Shown here piece after piece: positions 1 to 8,978 of a stretch of DNA of 64,000 bases. Source of the DNA: an uncultured Methylopila sp. Its GTDB lineage: Bacteria > Pseudomonadota > Alphaproteobacteria > Rhizobiales > Methylopilaceae. The stretch covers positions 1 to 64,000 of the forward strand of contig CABHPB010000109.1 in the NCBI GenBank assembly GCA_902168115.1, in the 5' to 3' direction. The position numbers and the translations under genes are program-made. Within the stretch, counting starts at the first letter, position 1; each line of letters starts with the position of its first letter. The notes below the pieces were generated by a model. It was given only the letters and a program-made list of their open reading frames with translations, was not told where the DNA came from and made no database searches.

Positions 1-146
1 GGCGGGGACACTGCGGCAGGCGCCGGCGCGCCCGCGGCCGCGGGCGGCTGGGACGCGATGGGGGCCCCGAAATCGCCGCTCGTCGAGGCGCTCCGCCCGA
101 AACCGGCTCCCGCAGGCGCGATCGTCGATCCGCGTTTTCCGAACAT
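1..146 (-). CDS. cpaF: Tad pilus ATPase CpaF, N-terminal fragment
   Basis: Partial gene running off the left edge. Reading the minus strand from ATG at 146 gives a start MFGKRGSTIAPAG followed by a Pro/Ala-rich stretch, which is the usual disordered N-terminus of alphaproteobacterial CpaF, the hexameric secretion ATPase that powers Flp pilus assembly at the inner membrane. A GGAG ribosome site lies about 8 bases upstream. The position just downstream of cpaE in the cpa order supports the call. Only about 48 codons are visible, so no Walker motif can be checked; the assignment rests on N-terminal resemblance and synteny. Confidence 0.7.
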   Translation of the reverse strand, partial: MFGKRGSTIAPAGAGFGRSASTSGDFGAPIASQPPAAAGAPAPAAVSP

Positions 147-171
147 CGAAACGCTCCGAACGCTGCCGGCC

Positions 172-1443
172 TCAGCCGACCTTCTTCCACGGGATGCGGG
201 CCATCAGCGGCTCGAGCGGATTCTTTCTCGCGCGCTTTGCGTCGGACTTGCCCGTGAGACGCTTGGCGAGATCGAGAATGACCTCGTTCGTCTTGTGGGC
301 CGGCGACGTCTCGGCGAGCATCTGGCCGTTGTTGGCGGCGGTCGCGAACAGCTGCGGGTCGAACGGGATCAGGGCCGACGGCTCGACGCCGAGCGCCTTG
401 GCGAACTCGCCCGGCTTGATCTCCGCGCGCTTGGGCATGCCGACCTGGTTGAGCACCAGCTTGGCGGCGCCGTCGTTCGGACGGGCGGCCTTCAGGAGAT
501 CGATCATGTTCTTGGCGTTGCGCAGGTTGGCGAGATCCGGCGTCGCCACGACCACGACCTCGTCGGCCGAGATCAGCGCGCGCCTCGACCAGGCGGTCCA
601 CACATGCGGCACGTCGAGGACGGCGCAGGGCACGTTCGACCGCAGGATGTCGAGCAGCGGGTCGAACACGTCCTCGTGGAAGTCGTAGACGCGGTCCAAC
701 GTCGCCGGCGCGGCGAGCAGGCTGAGCTGCTCCGCGCATTTGGACAGCAGGCGGTCGACCACCGCCGCGTCGAGCCGGTCCGGCGCGAACACCACCTCGG
801 CGACGCCCTGGGGCGGATCCTGGTTGAAGTTGAGCCCGGCCGTCCCGAAGGCGAGGTCGAGATCGACCACGACGCTGTCGAGCTTGAGCGAGCGCGCCAT
901 CGCCCACGAGGCGTTGTGCGCGATCGTGGAGGCGCCGACGCCGCCCTTGGCGCCGACGAAGGCGATCGTGCGGCCGACCGGCTCGGCGCCGGGCGCGCGG
1001 AAAATCTCGGACAGCGAGCGGACGAAGTCGACCACGCTGAGCGGCGGGACGAGGTAGTCGCTCACGCCGAGCCGCATCAGCTCGCGGTAGAGCAGAACGT
1101 CGTTCACCTGGCCGACGACGACGACCTTGGTGTCGTTGTCGCAGACCGAGGACAGCCGGTCGAGCGACTCGAGCAGGCGCTCGCGATGGGCGTCGCCCTC
1201 GATGACGATGACATTCGGCGTCGGAGCTGTCTTGTACGCCTCGGAGGCGGCGAGCCCGCCGCCCATCTGGACCTTGACGTGCGCCTTCTCCATGCGGCGG
1301 TCGCCGGTCGCGCGCTCGATCAGGCGAGCGATCTCGGGCGTTTCGCAGAAGGCCTGAATCGAGACCCGCGGCAGGGGCGCGATCACCTCGCCGGGGGTCG
1401 ACGCCTGATTGGCGAAACCCGGAAACTGGTCGGACGGCGTCAT
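172..1443 (-). CDS. cpaE: Tad pilus assembly/localisation protein CpaE
   Basis: 423 residues. An atypical receiver-like N-terminal domain (about residues 50-150, with VVVVGQVNDVLLYRELMRLG) is followed by a ParA/MinD-type P-loop domain. The deviant Walker A is FVGAKGGVGASTIAHN near residue 165, and a Walker B-like VVDLDLAFGTAGL follows. This is the architecture of CpaE, the MinD-like ATPase that localises the Flp pilus machine at the membrane. Its start overlaps the cpaD stop by one base (TGATG), indicating translational coupling within the cpaBCDEF operon. Length is normal for the family. Confidence 0.93.
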   Translation of the reverse strand: MTPSDQFPGFANQASTPGEVIAPLPRVSIQAFCETPEIARLIERATGDRRMEKAHVKVQMGGGLAASEAYKTAPTPNVIVIEGDAHRERLLESLDRLSSVCDNDTKVVVVGQVNDVLLYRELMRLGVSDYLVPPLSVVDFVRSLSEIFRAPGAEPVGRTIAFVGAKGGVGASTIAHNASWAMARSLKLDSVVVDLDLAFGTAGLNFNQDPPQGVAEVVFAPDRLDAAVVDRLLSKCAEQLSLLAAPATLDRVYDFHEDVFDPLLDILRSNVPCAVLDVPHVWTAWSRRALISADEVVVVATPDLANLRNAKNMIDLLKAARPNDGAAKLVLNQVGMPKRAEIKPGEFAKALGVEPSALIPFDPQLFATAANNGQMLAETSPAHKTNEVILDLAKRLTGKSDAKRARKNPLEPLMARIPWKKVG

Positions 1444-2165
1444 CAGTTGCCTCCCCCGACGCTGCTGACCTTGGCGTCTTGCTGGCGGTAGCTGGTGGTC
1501 GAGTCTTCGCCCTGGCGATACTTGTCGACCACCGTGGTGCGGCGCGCCGCGTAGTTCGGCGTCTCACGCCGGGGCCGGGCCAGATCCTCGGGATCGGCGA
1601 CCTGCGCGGCGATGTTTTGCTGGGTGGCGCAGCCGTAGTTCCAGTATTCGCGGTTCTCGCTCTCGCCGTACCAGTCGCCGCCGCCGTAGCCCATGTCGTC
1701 GGGCCAGAGGCCGCAGGGATGCGGGACGCCGGCCTTGAGCTTGACGAAGCCGAGCTTGATCACCGCGACGCTGTCGGCTCCGGCCGGGTAGCGCTGGCTG
1801 ACGATCGTCGTCGACGGGACGCCGGCGGCGGCGAGAGTGGTGCGGACCGCGGGCGCTGCGAAGTCGCCTGCGCCGCCCGAGGGAATCATCATGCCGACCG
1901 GGCCGCGACCGGACTTGCGCCAGTCGGCGGCGAAGGCGCGGATGTCATCGCGCTGACGGTCGGTCAGGCCCTTGCCGCCCGCGCCGACCGGCAGGTCGAG
2001 ACGCTCCGGGCCCTCGGAGAGGACGATCGGATGCCGCTGCGAGACGGTCTGGGGATAGCTGTCCTGGACGATGCGTTCGGCGTGGCAGCCCGCGAGGGCG
2101 AGGCCGGCGCCGAGCAGCAGCGCCGCCCGCGAGGCGCGAAGGAAGAACGGACGGGACAATGTCAT
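1443..2165 (-). CDS. cpaD: Tad pilus lipoprotein CpaD
   Basis: 240 residues with a lipoprotein signal: a basic start, a hydrophobic stretch and the lipobox LAGC at about residues 24-27 (ALALAGCHAERIV). The body contains the CpaD family pattern, including a DYRQRHPI-like stretch (SQRHPIVLSEG) and the conserved C-terminal NYGCATQQNIAAQVADPEDLARPR. CpaD is an outer-membrane lipoprotein, thought to act as pilotin/partner of the CpaC secretin. It lies between cpaC (28-bp gap) and cpaE (one-base overlap). Confidence 0.92.
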   Translation of the reverse strand: MTLSRPFFLRASRAALLLGAGLALAGCHAERIVQDSYPQTVSQRHPIVLSEGPERLDLPVGAGGKGLTDRQRDDIRAFAADWRKSGRGPVGMMIPSGGAGDFAAPAVRTTLAAAGVPSTTIVSQRYPAGADSVAVIKLGFVKLKAGVPHPCGLWPDDMGYGGGDWYGESENREYWNYGCATQQNIAAQVADPEDLARPRRETPNYAARRTTVVDKYRQGEDSTTSYRQQDAKVSSVGGGN

Positions 2166-2193
2166 CTCGGAGGACTCCGTGTTCGTCCGGGGC

Positions 2194-3717
2194 TCAGTCG
2201 ACGATGAAGCCGCCGCTGCGGCGGCCGACGGTCTTGGGATCGATCTTTCCGGGGATGCCGTAGAGACGGTTGAGGCGTCCGAGCAGCATCGCGGAAGGAT
2301 CGGAAGGCTCGGCGAAGCCGTCGTCCGGGCTCGCCAGCTTGGCCGCGGCCACCGGCTTGGCGAGGTACGGCGTCACGAAGATCGCGAGCTCGGTGTCGTT
2401 GCGCAGATAGTCGTTGGAGCGGAACAGCGCGCCGAGCACCGGGATCTTCATGAGGCCCGGCCAGCCCGCCATCGCGCGCTTGGACTGCTGCTGGATGAGG
2501 CCCGCCATGACCACGGAGCCGCCCGAGGGAACCTCGATGGTGGAGTCCGCGCGGCGGACCGTCAGGCCAGGGATGACGAGGTTGTTGTCGCTGATGCCGT
2601 TGGACGGATCGAGCTCGCTGACCTCGGTCGCGATCTTCAGGCTGATGCGCCCGCCGGACAGGACGACCGGGGTGAAGTTCAGCCCGACGCCGAAGTCCTT
2701 GAACTCGACGGAGCGCGTGCAGATGTTGGCTTCGCAGCTTGCGGGGCCGGGGAAGGGATACTGGCCGCCGGCCAGGAACTTGGCGCTTTCGCCGGAGATC
2801 GCCGTCAGGTTCGGCTCCGCCAGCGTCTTGACGACGCCGGTGCGCTCCATCGCCTGCAGCGTGGCGGAGAAGTTGCCGCGGGAGAAGTTGACCGCGCCGT
2901 TGGGCGAGCTGTTGTTCGCGCCGAAGGGGAAGTTCGACAGCGCGTTGCCGCCGAGGCCGCCCGTTGCGGCGATGCCGGCGAGGTTCACGCCGTTGGCGCT
3001 GGTCGCGTAGTCGATGCCGAGCTGCTTGACGATCTCGCGCTTCATCTCGACGACCTTGACCTTGAGCAGGACCTGGTCCTGACCCTCGATCTTGAGCGCG
3101 TTCACCACCTTCTTCGGGTCGGTCATATAGCCGGCCGCGATGTCGATCGCGGTCTGGGCCTCCTGGGCCGATTTCACCGAGCCGGTCACCACGACGCCGT
3201 CGCCGACGCCCTCGACCCGGACGTTGCCGCCGTCGATGGAGCGGGCGATCGAGGAGCGGATCGAGCCGACGTCGCGAGAGACGCCGACCTCATAGGAGAC
3301 GATCTCGGCGCCGTCGGCGTCGAGGAACTTGACGTCGGTCTGACCCGGCGCCGCGCCGATGAGGTAGGCCTTGCGGGCCGACCGCACGACCGCGTTGGCG
3401 ACCTGCGGGTCGGCGACGAACACCTCCTTGGCGTCCCGCGGCAGCGTGACGACGTAGGACTTGCCGATGCCGAGCTGGATTCGGGATCCCGCCTGCGCGT
3501 AGCCGCCCGAGCCGTAGCCGGCGTCGGAAAGGTAGCCCGGATCGGCGGCGAGAACGGCCTGGGGCGCGGCGGTCGCGAGGGCGAGGGCTGAGACCAGTCC
3601 GGCGCGAAGGCCGCGCGAGAGTCGGTCGGCGAGGGCGGTGCGGATGTCCGGATGCATCGAGCGAGCCTTCATGACGGTCGACCGGAAGAAGAAGGGCGGA
3701 GCGGGGCGGCGGGTCAT
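2194..3717 (-). CDS. cpaC: Tad pilus outer-membrane secretin CpaC
   Basis: 507 residues. After a signal sequence (hydrophobic stretch about residues 38-58) come the secretin N-domain (SRIQLGIGKSYVVTLPRDAKEVFVADPQVANAVV), a BON-like segment (RSSIARSIDGGNVRVEGVGDGVVVTG) and the C-terminal secretin domain with VPSGGSVVMAGLIQ and PVLGALFRS. CpaC (RcpA) forms the outer-membrane pore for the Flp pilus. The chosen ATG overlaps the cpaB stop by four bases (ATGA), favouring this start; a downstream ATG (MKARSMHP, at 3672) is an alternative. Confidence 0.94.
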   Translation of the reverse strand: MTRRPAPPFFFRSTVMKARSMHPDIRTALADRLSRGLRAGLVSALALATAAPQAVLAADPGYLSDAGYGSGGYAQAGSRIQLGIGKSYVVTLPRDAKEVFVADPQVANAVVRSARKAYLIGAAPGQTDVKFLDADGAEIVSYEVGVSRDVGSIRSSIARSIDGGNVRVEGVGDGVVVTGSVKSAQEAQTAIDIAAGYMTDPKKVVNALKIEGQDQVLLKVKVVEMKREIVKQLGIDYATSANGVNLAGIAATGGLGGNALSNFPFGANNSSPNGAVNFSRGNFSATLQAMERTGVVKTLAEPNLTAISGESAKFLAGGQYPFPGPASCEANICTRSVEFKDFGVGLNFTPVVLSGGRISLKIATEVSELDPSNGISDNNLVIPGLTVRRADSTIEVPSGGSVVMAGLIQQQSKRAMAGWPGLMKIPVLGALFRSNDYLRNDTELAIFVTPYLAKPVAAAKLASPDDGFAEPSDPSAMLLGRLNRLYGIPGKIDPKTVGRRSGGFIVD

Positions 3718-4517
3718 TGGCCGCCCTGGCTTGCGACGCCGAAGCGCACGATGGTCACGGTGTTGTTGCCGCGGCGCGGATCGGCCTGCGCGGCCGTGGG
3801 GTCGACCGCGGTCGGGCCGCTGTCGACCAGCGCGCGCAGCGCCAGCGAGATGACGCCCTGCTGGCGGCTCAGCGAGATCATCTCCGCCTGCTGCGGCGAG
3901 AGCTCAAGCGTCGCGGTCTTGCCGACCACGACCTTCTGGCCGTCCTTGTCCTCGACCATTTGGTCGATCGCGAGGATGCGCACGTTCTCGGAGAGGGTCT
4001 GGGTGTAGGATTCGTCGCGGCCGGAGCGGCCGGCCTGGCGCTTGGTCAGCAGCACGTCGACCCGGTCGTTCGGCAGGATGAAGCCGCCGGCGCCGGTCTC
4101 GGGCGAGATCTCGATCGAGATGGCGCGCATGCCGGCCGGCAGGATCGCGGCCATGTAGCCTGAACCGTTGCCGCTCTTGATCAGCTTCTCCGGGCGGATC
4201 GGCTCGCCCGCCACGAACGGCGAGCGGGCGATCGATCCCGCGGTCTTTTCGATGGCGTCCGGGGCGCCGGTCTTCTGAAGGTAGGTCGCGCTCGCGGCCT
4301 CCTGCGGCCAGGCCTGCCAGCGCAGGTCCTCCGCGCGGACCGAGCCGCCGAGCTCGATGTCGCGGGCGGCGACGAGGACCTCGACGGTGGGCAGCGGCTT
4401 CTCTGCGACGGGGGCGGGAGCGGGAGCTGGCTGCTCGCTTGAACCGCCCACGAAGTAGGCGGCGCCCGCGCCTGCGGCGAGCGCTATGCCCAGAACTGCG
4501 AGACGCGCGGTGTTCAT
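3714..4517 (-). CDS. cpaB: Tad pilus assembly protein CpaB
   Basis: About 267 residues. Start set at MNTARLAVLG (ATG at 4517) because GGGGGAT precedes it; a longer frame begins at 4562. The N-terminus is a signal anchor (LAVLGIALAAGAGAAYFVGG), then a Pro/Ala linker, then a SAF/CBM-like domain typical of CpaB/RcpC (VLVAARDIELGGSVRAEDLRW ... LPAGMRAISIEI ... GFILPNDRVDVLLT). CpaB is a periplasmic component that works with the CpaC secretin. It is the first gene of the cpaBCDEF group and is separated by 144 bp from cpaA. Confidence 0.93.
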   Translation of the reverse strand: MNTARLAVLGIALAAGAGAAYFVGGSSEQPAPAPAPVAEKPLPTVEVLVAARDIELGGSVRAEDLRWQAWPQEAASATYLQKTGAPDAIEKTAGSIARSPFVAGEPIRPEKLIKSGNGSGYMAAILPAGMRAISIEISPETGAGGFILPNDRVDVLLTKRQAGRSGRDESYTQTLSENVRILAIDQMVEDKDGQKVVVGKTATLELSPQQAEMISLSRQQGVISLALRALVDSGPTAVDPTAAQADPRRGNNTVTIVRFGVASQGGQ

Positions 4518-4661
4518 GAGATCCCCCGACTGACGGAGCCCCGCGCAGGGGTCGGGCTCCACTCGTCGCCTAGAGGATCATGCAAAAGTCAATTCATGGT
4601 TAACGAGACGTCGCCAAGTCTTGATTAAGCATTGACGAATTCGCGACGTTCTCGCGAGCCG

Positions 4662-5162
4662 TCACGACAGGCCGGCGAACCAGGCGGTGTCGGTCCACAA
4701 CATAAGGGCGCCGGCCGAAAGCGCGATGCCGTAGGGGACGCCCGTGCGGGCGTCGTGCAGCCGTGCGATCCAGTCCACGCCGTTCAGCCGCGCGGGCAGG
4801 GGGTTCGAGCGCGCCCACAGCACGCCCAGGGTCAGGCCGCCGCCGAGGAAGCCGAACAGGACGATCCAGGCCAGCAGCGGCTCGAAGCCGAGCCAGAGCG
4901 CTAGGGCGGCCGCGAGCTTGGCGTCGCCGCCGCCGATCCAGCCGGGCGCGAACAGCCCGACGCCGAGCGCGAGCACGGCGAGGCCGGCGCCCAGGTGCAG
5001 CGCGAGGTCCTGGAGCGACATGCCCGAAAGCGGCGCGGCGACCGCGAACGCGGCCACCAGCGCAAGCACGAGGCGATTGGGAATGGTCATCGTCATCAGG
5101 TCGGAGACCGCGGCGACGACGACGAGCGCCGGAACGATCACGACGACGAAGGTCTCGAGCAT
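4662..5162 (-). CDS. cpaA: Prepilin peptidase CpaA (A24 family)
   Basis: 166 residues from MLETFVVVIVP (ATG at 5162); the longer in-frame extension upstream reads as non-coding. It is a polytopic membrane protein with the two aspartates expected of A24 prepilin peptidases: AAVSDLMTMTIPNRL (first Asp) and GWIGGGDAKLAAALALWLG (GxGD-type second Asp). It should cleave the leader of the two adjacent Flp prepilins at the inner membrane. The size matches short CpaA/TadV peptidases lacking the N-methyltransferase domain. Confidence 0.92.
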   Translation of the reverse strand: MLETFVVVIVPALVVVAAVSDLMTMTIPNRLVLALVAAFAVAAPLSGMSLQDLALHLGAGLAVLALGVGLFAPGWIGGGDAKLAAALALWLGFEPLLAWIVLFGFLGGGLTLGVLWARSNPLPARLNGVDWIARLHDARTGVPYGIALSAGALMLWTDTAWFAGLS

Positions 5163-5250
5163 CTCGGCGGACTCCGTGGCGCCTGTGCGGCGCGTCCGCC
5201 GATGGTGTAGCCCGGCGCTTGCTAAGAAACCGCAAACGGCGCGGCCGACC

Positions 5251-5412
5251 TCATCTGAGGTTGCCGTTGACCTTGGTGAAAGCGGTGTTGAGGCTGGTGC
5301 CGACGCCGCGCACGATCGTGACGATGGCAATGGCGATGCCCACGGCGATCAGGCCGTATTCGATCGCGGTCGCGCCGGATTCGTCGGCCGCGAAACGCTT
5401 GCAGAAATTCAT
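5251..5412 (-). CDS. Flp/Fap-type prepilin, copy 1
   Basis: 53 residues, starting MNFCKRFAADESGATAIEYG, too short for most gene finders. The class IVb prepilin signature is clear: a charged leader, Gly before the processing site, Glu five residues into the mature protein (G|ATAIEYGLIA) and a roughly 20-residue hydrophobic helix (GLIAVGIAIAIVTIVRGVG). It is the major structural subunit of Tad pili, processed by CpaA. It is a close paralogue of the gene 146 bp upstream and lies 88 bp before cpaA, on the same strand. Confidence 0.92.
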   Translation of the reverse strand: MNFCKRFAADESGATAIEYGLIAVGIAIAIVTIVRGVGTSLNTAFTKVNGNLR

Positions 5413-5558
5413 CGTCGTGCTCCGGGGCGTCCGTTCGGTTCGTCGTCCGGCCGGATCCTCCGAGGAACGCCGACACTTCGGTTGGCCGGCCGTCGCCGGA
5501 TCCGTCTTCGAGACAGATCCGGCGCGGTCGCTTCAGTTTCGGGCCAGGAGGCCGCGAA

Positions 5559-5720
5559 TTACTGAAGGTTGCCGTTGACCTTCGTGAAGGCGCTGTTGAG
5601 GCTCGTGCCGATGCCGCGCACGACGGTGATGATGGCGATCGAAATGCCGACGGCGATCAGGCCGTACTCGATGGCGGTCGCGCCGGACTCGTTGGCGACG
5701 AAGCGCTTGATCATGCTCAT
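5559..5720 (-). CDS. Flp/Fap-type prepilin, copy 2
   Basis: 53 residues, starting MSMIKRFVANESGATAIEYG, with AGGAG as ribosome site before the ATG. Same class IVb prepilin features as the neighbouring copy: cleavage after Gly, +5 Glu, hydrophobic helix GLIAVGISIAIITVVRGIG and a conserved tail LNSAFTKVNGNL. The two copies differ at scattered positions, mostly conservative, pointing to a local duplication. This copy is promoter-proximal and is probably the main pilin. Caulobacter calls the equivalent gene pilA. Confidence 0.93.
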   Translation of the reverse strand: MSMIKRFVANESGATAIEYGLIAVGISIAIITVVRGIGTSLNSAFTKVNGNLQ

Positions 5721-6111
5721 GACGGAACTCCTGGTTCACGGAATTGGCGACAGCGTCTGTCCCGTGTCCTGTGTCATCGTCGGCGCACCGGGAACATCGC
5801 CAATCTACGCGGCTCCTGTTGCGATTAGGTTAATGCGATAAGCAACACGCGGCACATACGTTGTCTCGACTTTTACGGTTAAAGTAAGATTTCCAGGCTT
5901 AACTTGCTTAAGCCGAATTAACCCTCAATGTTACGGCGCTCTGCATGGCGCTTTAAGGCCAGCACGCACAGACGTTGCGGCGCGCCGCACGGTCGGCTTC
6001 GGCGCGGCCGACCGAGCCGATCCGGTCATCACGCATTGTCGACATGTCCTTAGCGATTCATTCACCCAAATGGGCTTTGCTGAGGTCTCCGAACGTCTGG
6101 GATCGACCTCC
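5721..6111. promoter_or_regulatory. Divergent AT-rich promoter region of the pilus genes
   Basis: About 390 bp without a gene between the minus-strand pilin and the plus-strand secretin-N protein. It is clearly more AT-rich than its surroundings. Five TTAA tetramers cluster at 5830, 5879, 5899, 5908 and 5918, and GGCTTAA/TTAAGCC at 5896-5902 and 5908-5914 form a perfect 7-bp inverted repeat with a 5-bp spacer. TTAA pairs recall CtrA sites, which control pilA in Caulobacter, but spacings here are 5 and 6 rather than the canonical 7, so CtrA binding is only a suggestion. Confidence 0.5.
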
Positions 6112-6573
6112 ATGGCCCGCTCTTCTTTCCGTCGACTCGCCTTGGCGGCTTCCGCGTCCGTATTTGTACTTACGGGCTCGGCGCTGGCGATGGACTCTTC
6201 TCTCGATGTCGTCGTCGACCGGGCGAGCGTGGTGCGCGCGCCGGACAACACGGCCACGATCATCATCGGCAATCCGCTGATCGCGGACGCGGTCACGCAA
6301 AAGAACGGCGTGATGGTCGTCACTGGCAAGAGCTACGGCTCGACCAACATCATGCTGCTCGACGCCACCGGCGCGGTGCTGAGCGAGACCGTCGTCAACG
6401 TGCGTCGCGCGCCGGAAGGGCTCGTGGTCCAGCGCGGGACCAAGCGCGAGAGCTACGCCTGCTCGCCGCGCTGCGAGCCGGTGCTCGCGATCGGCGACAA
6501 CAACGAGACGTTCGGCCAGACCGCCGGCCAGATCCAGCAGCGCGCGAGCATGTCCACCGCGCGTCCTGAGTGA
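6112..6573 (+). CDS. Secreted pilus-assembly N-domain protein
   Basis: 153 residues from MARSSFRRLALAAS; an in-frame ATG at 6070 has no ribosome site. A signal peptide (LALAASASVFVLTGSALA) is followed by the short secretin N-domain seen at the start of CpaC (pilus assembly protein N-terminal family): LDVVVDRASVVRAPDNTATIIIGNPLIADAVTQKNGVMVVTGKSYGSTNIMLLDATGAVL. It lacks the secretin pore domain. Such stand-alone proteins are common beside alphaproteobacterial tad loci and probably act in the periplasm with CpaC. The tail contains two cysteines (SYACSPRCEPV) and is not recognised. Confidence 0.85.
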   Translation: MARSSFRRLALAASASVFVLTGSALAMDSSLDVVVDRASVVRAPDNTATIIIGNPLIADAVTQKNGVMVVTGKSYGSTNIMLLDATGAVLSETVVNVRRAPEGLVVQRGTKRESYACSPRCEPVLAIGDNNETFGQTAGQIQQRASMSTARPE

Positions 6574-6715
6574 TCGCTCGCGCGGCGGGCGCGATACGCT
6601 CGCCGCACGCGCTTACTCGTCGTCCCCGAATTGCGGGTGACGCTCCGTTAAGACATCGGGACCACCCTGACCTCGTGCGCCGCGCAAGCTGACGGCGCGC
6701 GGGAGACAGCGAGCC

Positions 6716-6877
6716 ATGTCGACGGCCTCCATTCCACATCGCCAGCGCTCAGCCCGGCACCGGGCGTCCTCGGTCGCCGTCTCGGTCCTGCCATTCGCCG
6801 CGCTCGCCTTCGCCTGCCTCGACAGCGCGATCGTCTATGGCGCGAGCCTGGTGCTCCAGGCTTTCGGGGCGCGCTGA
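6716..6877 (+). CDS. Small putative membrane peptide
   Basis: 53 codons, MSTASIPHRQRSARHRASS, then a hydrophobic segment VAVSVLPFAALAFACLDSAIVYGASLVLQAFG. A GGGAGA ribosome site precedes the ATG. The basic N-terminus with one or two hydrophobic stretches suggests a small inner-membrane protein, possibly Tad-associated because it follows the secretin-N gene by 142 bp. No family is recognised. It could also be a chance frame, since random frames are long in GC-rich DNA. Confidence 0.4.
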   Translation: MSTASIPHRQRSARHRASSVAVSVLPFAALAFACLDSAIVYGASLVLQAFGAR

Positions 6878-7096
6878 CCGCCCGGCCGGCCGCTCTCGAG
6901 CCGCCCCGACGCCCCCCGCGCCAGCGCGACCGGCCGGCGCCCGCCGGCCCTCCGCAGATCCTCATACCTTCGTCGCGAGAAGCGCTTGCGCGGCCTCGTT
7001 TCGGTTGCTGATCCTCCCTCGGCGCCGCAAAACCACGGCCCGCGCGCCGCCGCCGGCTGCGCCAACGACAGACCTTTTCCGCGGAGGCCGTTTCCC

Positions 7097-8770
7097 TTGC
7101 CGACCGACATCGAGATCGCCCGCGCCGCGACGCTCAAGCCCATCGCCGAGATCGCCGCCAAGATCGGGATCCCCGAGGACGCCCTGCACCTGCATGGCAA
7201 GCACATCGCCAAGGTCGACGACCGCTTCATCGCGGAGCTGCCCAAGAAGGACGGCGCCAGGCTCGTCCTCGTCACCGCCATCAGCCCGACGCCGGCCGGC
7301 GAGGGCAAGACCACGACGACGGTCGGCCTCGGCGACGCGCTGAACCACATCGGCGAGAAGGCCGTGATGTGCCTGCGCGAGCCGTCGCTCGGCCCGGTGT
7401 TCGGCGTTAAGGGCGGCGCCGCCGGCGGCGGCAAGGCCCAGGTCATCCCGATGGAGCAGATCAATCTGCACTTCACGGGCGACTTCCACGCTATCACCTC
7501 GGCCAACAACCTGCTGGCCGCGCTCGTCGACAACTCGCTCTACTGGGGCAACCCGCTCAACATCGACCCGCGCCGCATCGTGTTCCGCCGCGTGCTCGAC
7601 ATGAACGACCGCACCCTGCGCTCGATCATCTCGGGGGTCGGCGCGCCGACCAACGGCTACACCCGCGAGGCCGGCTTCGACATCACCGTCGCCTCCGAGA
7701 TCATGGCGATCTTCTGCCTCGCCAAGGACCTGAAGGACCTCGAGGAGCGCATCGGCCGCATCGTCGTCGCCTACACGCCGGACAAGAAGCCGGTCACCGC
7801 CAAGGACGTCGACGCGCAGGGGTCGCTCGGCGTGCTGCTGCGCGACGCGCTGCGCCCCAACATCGTGCAGTCGATCGAGGGCTCGCCCGTCTTCATCCAC
7901 GGCGGCCCCTTCGCCAACATCGCCCATGGCTGCAATTCGGTGATCGCGACGACGACGGGCCTCAAGCTCGCCGACTGGACCATCACCGAGGCCGGCTTCG
8001 GCGCGGATCTCGGCGCCGAGAAGTTCATGGACATCAAGTGCCGCTACGCGGGCCTCGCGCCCGACGTGGTGGTGATCGTCGCCACCGTCCGTGCGCTCAA
8101 GATGCACGGCGGCATGGCCAAGAACGACCTGAAGAACGAGAACGTCGACGCGCTGAAGGCCGGTCTGGTCAACCTCGGCCGCCACATCGAGAACGTGAAG
8201 AAGTTCGGCGTGCCGGCGGTCGTGGCGATCAACCACTTCATCGCCGACACCGACGCCGAGATCGAGGCGCTGCAGAAGGCCTGCCGCGAGGACTTCGGCG
8301 TCGAGGCGGTGATCTGCAAGCACTGGGCGGACGGCGCCAAGGGCGCCGAGGGGCTCGCCCGCGCGGTCGTCAAGATCGCCGGCGAGCGGAAGGCCGACTT
8401 CAAGGTGCTCTATCCCGACGAGATGCCGCTGCTCGAGAAGGTCGAGACCATCGCCAAGCAGCTCTACCGCGCCGACAAGGTCACGGCCTCCGCCGCGATC
8501 AAGAAGCAGCTGAAGGAGTGGGAGGACGCCGGCTACGGCAAGTTCCCGGTCTGCATCGCCAAGACCCAGAACTCCTTCTCGGCCGATCCGACCGCCTTCG
8601 GCGCGCCGACCGGCCACACGCTGCCGATCCGCGAGGTGCGGCTTTCGGCCGGCGCAGGCTTCATCGTGGTCGTGTGCGGAGAGATCATGACCATGCCCGG
8701 TCTGCCCAAGGTGCCGGCCTCGGCCAACATCAAGCTGCTCGAGGACGGCACGATCGACGGCATCGCCTGA
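7097..8770 (+). CDS. ftfL: Formate-tetrahydrofolate ligase
   Basis: 557 residues from a TTG start ([16 protein letters not shown]) preceded by GGAGG; this gives exactly the family length, whereas the upstream extension does not look coding. The nucleotide site reads [18 protein letters not shown], followed by [21 protein letters not shown], both hallmarks of the family. The enzyme joins formate to tetrahydrofolate at the cost of ATP, giving 10-formyl-THF. In methylotrophic alphaproteobacteria it is the entry of formate into the serine cycle, which fits the PQQ alcohol dehydrogenase at the other end of the window. It appears monocistronic. Confidence 0.97.
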   Translation: MPTDIEIARAATLKPIAEIAAKIGIPEDALHLHGKHIAKVDDRFIAELPKKDGARLVLVTAISPTPAGEGKTTTTVGLGDALNHIGEKAVMCLREPSLGPVFGVKGGAAGGGKAQVIPMEQINLHFTGDFHAITSANNLLAALVDNSLYWGNPLNIDPRRIVFRRVLDMNDRTLRSIISGVGAPTNGYTREAGFDITVASEIMAIFCLAKDLKDLEERIGRIVVAYTPDKKPVTAKDVDAQGSLGVLLRDALRPNIVQSIEGSPVFIHGGPFANIAHGCNSVIATTTGLKLADWTITEAGFGADLGAEKFMDIKCRYAGLAPDVVVIVATVRALKMHGGMAKNDLKNENVDALKAGLVNLGRHIENVKKFGVPAVVAINHFIADTDAEIEALQKACREDFGVEAVICKHWADGAKGAEGLARAVVKIAGERKADFKVLYPDEMPLLEKVETIAKQLYRADKVTASAAIKKQLKEWEDAGYGKFPVCIAKTQNSFSADPTAFGAPTGHTLPIREVRLSAGAGFIVVVCGEIMTMPGLPKVPASANIKLLEDGTIDGIA

Positions 8771-8789
8771 CGCATTTGACGTACGTAGT

Positions 8790-8813
8790 CCTCCGGATCG
8801 TCGAAACCGGAGG
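8790..8813. terminator. Possible hairpin downstream of ftfL
   Basis: CCTCCGG at 8790-8796 pairs with CCGGAGG at 8807-8813 across a 10-base loop, 20 bases after the ftfL stop. There is no T-run, so it is at best a weak terminator. The following 100 bp contains four runs of 4-6 G on the plus strand. Confidence 0.4.
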
Positions 8814-8978
8814 GCTGCGCTACGCTCTTACCTGTCGGGGCCTGGGGGGCCACGGCGCATTCTTCGCCGGTCGGGGGGCTGGCGACACGGGCGGCGGCGT
8901 CGGGGGGCGCCAGCCGCCCGTATCATTTCCGGGCCACGTCGCGCCTGACGCCACAGCGGCGCGGGTCTCCAGGCGCCG

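Noticed and set aside
58-1491. Long plus-strand open frame opposite cpaE
   Set aside because: Antisense shadow of cpaE; Arg/His/Asp/Glu-rich composition typical of the reverse frame in GC-rich coding DNA.
5222-5476. 84-codon minus-strand frame overlapping pilin copy 1
   Set aside because: Wrong frame; the adjacent frame gives a perfect Flp prepilin.
8837-8907. G-quadruplex in the ftfL-permease gap
   Set aside because: Four G-runs are present but loops exceed 20 bases in part, so formation is doubtful and no function is indicated.
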